From: Limnochordia bacterium
Lineage (GTDB): Bacteria > Bacillota > Limnochordia > Darwinibacteriales > SLO01
Assembly (NCBI GenBank): GCA_007132635.1
Contig: SLOG01000127.1
Location: forward strand, 1-5,464
Reading direction: 5' to 3'
Length of the DNA: 5,464 bases
In this document: piece after piece, positions 5,312-5,464 of the stretch
How positions within the stretch are numbered: position 1 is the first letter of the stretch
Layout of the letters: each line of letters starts with the position of its first letter
Program-made: the position numbers and the translations under genes
Notes under the pieces: generated by a model
What the model was told of the DNA's origin: nothing
What the model saw: the letters and a program-made list of their open reading frames with translations, nothing else
Database searches by the model: none

Positions 5312-5464
5312 TTATCCCATCTTCTGTAGGTCTGTGAGCTCCTCCGACATTTTTTGCAGCGTAGTGGCATAGCCGGCAATCTCCTCGACCACAGCCGATT
5401 GCTCTTGCGTCGCGGAAGCAATCGATTCACTGTTTCCTTGAACGGAGTTCACTCTCGACACCAC
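5312..5464 (-). CDS. Methyl-accepting chemotaxis protein, C-terminal 50 residues only
   Basis: The frame enters from the right edge and ends at TAA 5314-5312, so only the tail is visible. It reads SIASATQEQSAVVEEIAGYA, then TTLQKMSEELTDLQKMG. The (S/T)ATQEQSA-VEEI pattern is the C-terminal methylation helix of bacterial chemoreceptors, which form a cytoplasmic coiled coil; the EQSA...VEE residues include typical CheR/CheB target sites. There is no C-terminal NWETF-like CheR tether, as in most non-enteric receptors. Sensor and membrane domains lie outside the window, so the ligand and topology are unknown. It is followed 48 bp later by the MBL hydrolase on the same strand. Confidence 0.88.
   Translation of the reverse strand: MVSRVNSVQGNSESIASATQEQSAVVEEIAGYATTLQKMSEELTDLQKMG

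Noticed and set aside
1..5464. tRNA, rRNA, CRISPR, insertion sequence or prophage genes
   Set aside because: No cloverleaf, regular repeat-spacer array, transposase motif or phage protein was seen on either strand by reading; no search tool was run.

Overview
The window looks like bacterial chromosomal DNA of moderate to moderately high G+C. Genes are compact and are preceded by clear Shine-Dalgarno sequences (GGAGG or AAGGAGG), and starts are mixed ATG, GTG and TTG. The strong SD usage argues against Bacteroidota, although the first gene belongs to a family best known there and in Planctomycetota, Verrucomicrobiota, Lentisphaerota and Spirochaetota. The chemoreceptor tail at the right edge implies a chemotactic, probably motile, bacterium. 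A Spirochaetota-like or similar carbohydrate-degrading lineage fits, but this is inference and no gene fixes the phylum.

Layout, left to right. (1) Positions 1-2195, minus strand: a large DUF5703 / GH95-like (alpha/alpha)6-barrel putative glycosidase, intact in frame and running off the left edge. (2) 2196-2374: a divergent intergenic region with two copies of a palindromic GGGGTCAGACCC-type repeat, a perfect 14-bp palindrome and a possible extended -10 promoter. (3) 2375-3199, plus strand: a secreted, cysteine-free protein of unknown function, starting at GTG. (4) 3200-3550: no confident gene. It holds a nested inverted repeat (3215-3333) and, on the minus strand, a possible decayed coding scrap (3343-3544). 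(5) 3576-4085, minus strand: a small exported protein whose 3' end appears frameshifted; removing one G restores a much more protein-like tail ending at 3551. (6) 4236-4346, plus strand: a 36-residue single-pass membrane microprotein with an excellent SD, followed by a strong hairpin (4357-4392) shared with the convergent gene. (7) 4415-5263, minus strand: a PhnP-like metallo-beta-lactamase-fold hydrolase. (8) 5312-5464, minus strand: the C-terminal tail of a methyl-accepting chemotaxis protein, 48 nt upstream of the hydrolase and possibly co-transcribed with it.

The genes do not form one evident pathway. The glycosidase and the divergent exported protein could share a control region. The chemoreceptor and MBL hydrolase could form a short operon. 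The middle (about 3200-4100) looks like a region of gene erosion or indel error. I see no phage, CRISPR, rRNA or tRNA feature. The least explained elements are the nested repeat, the microprotein and the frameshifted exported protein.
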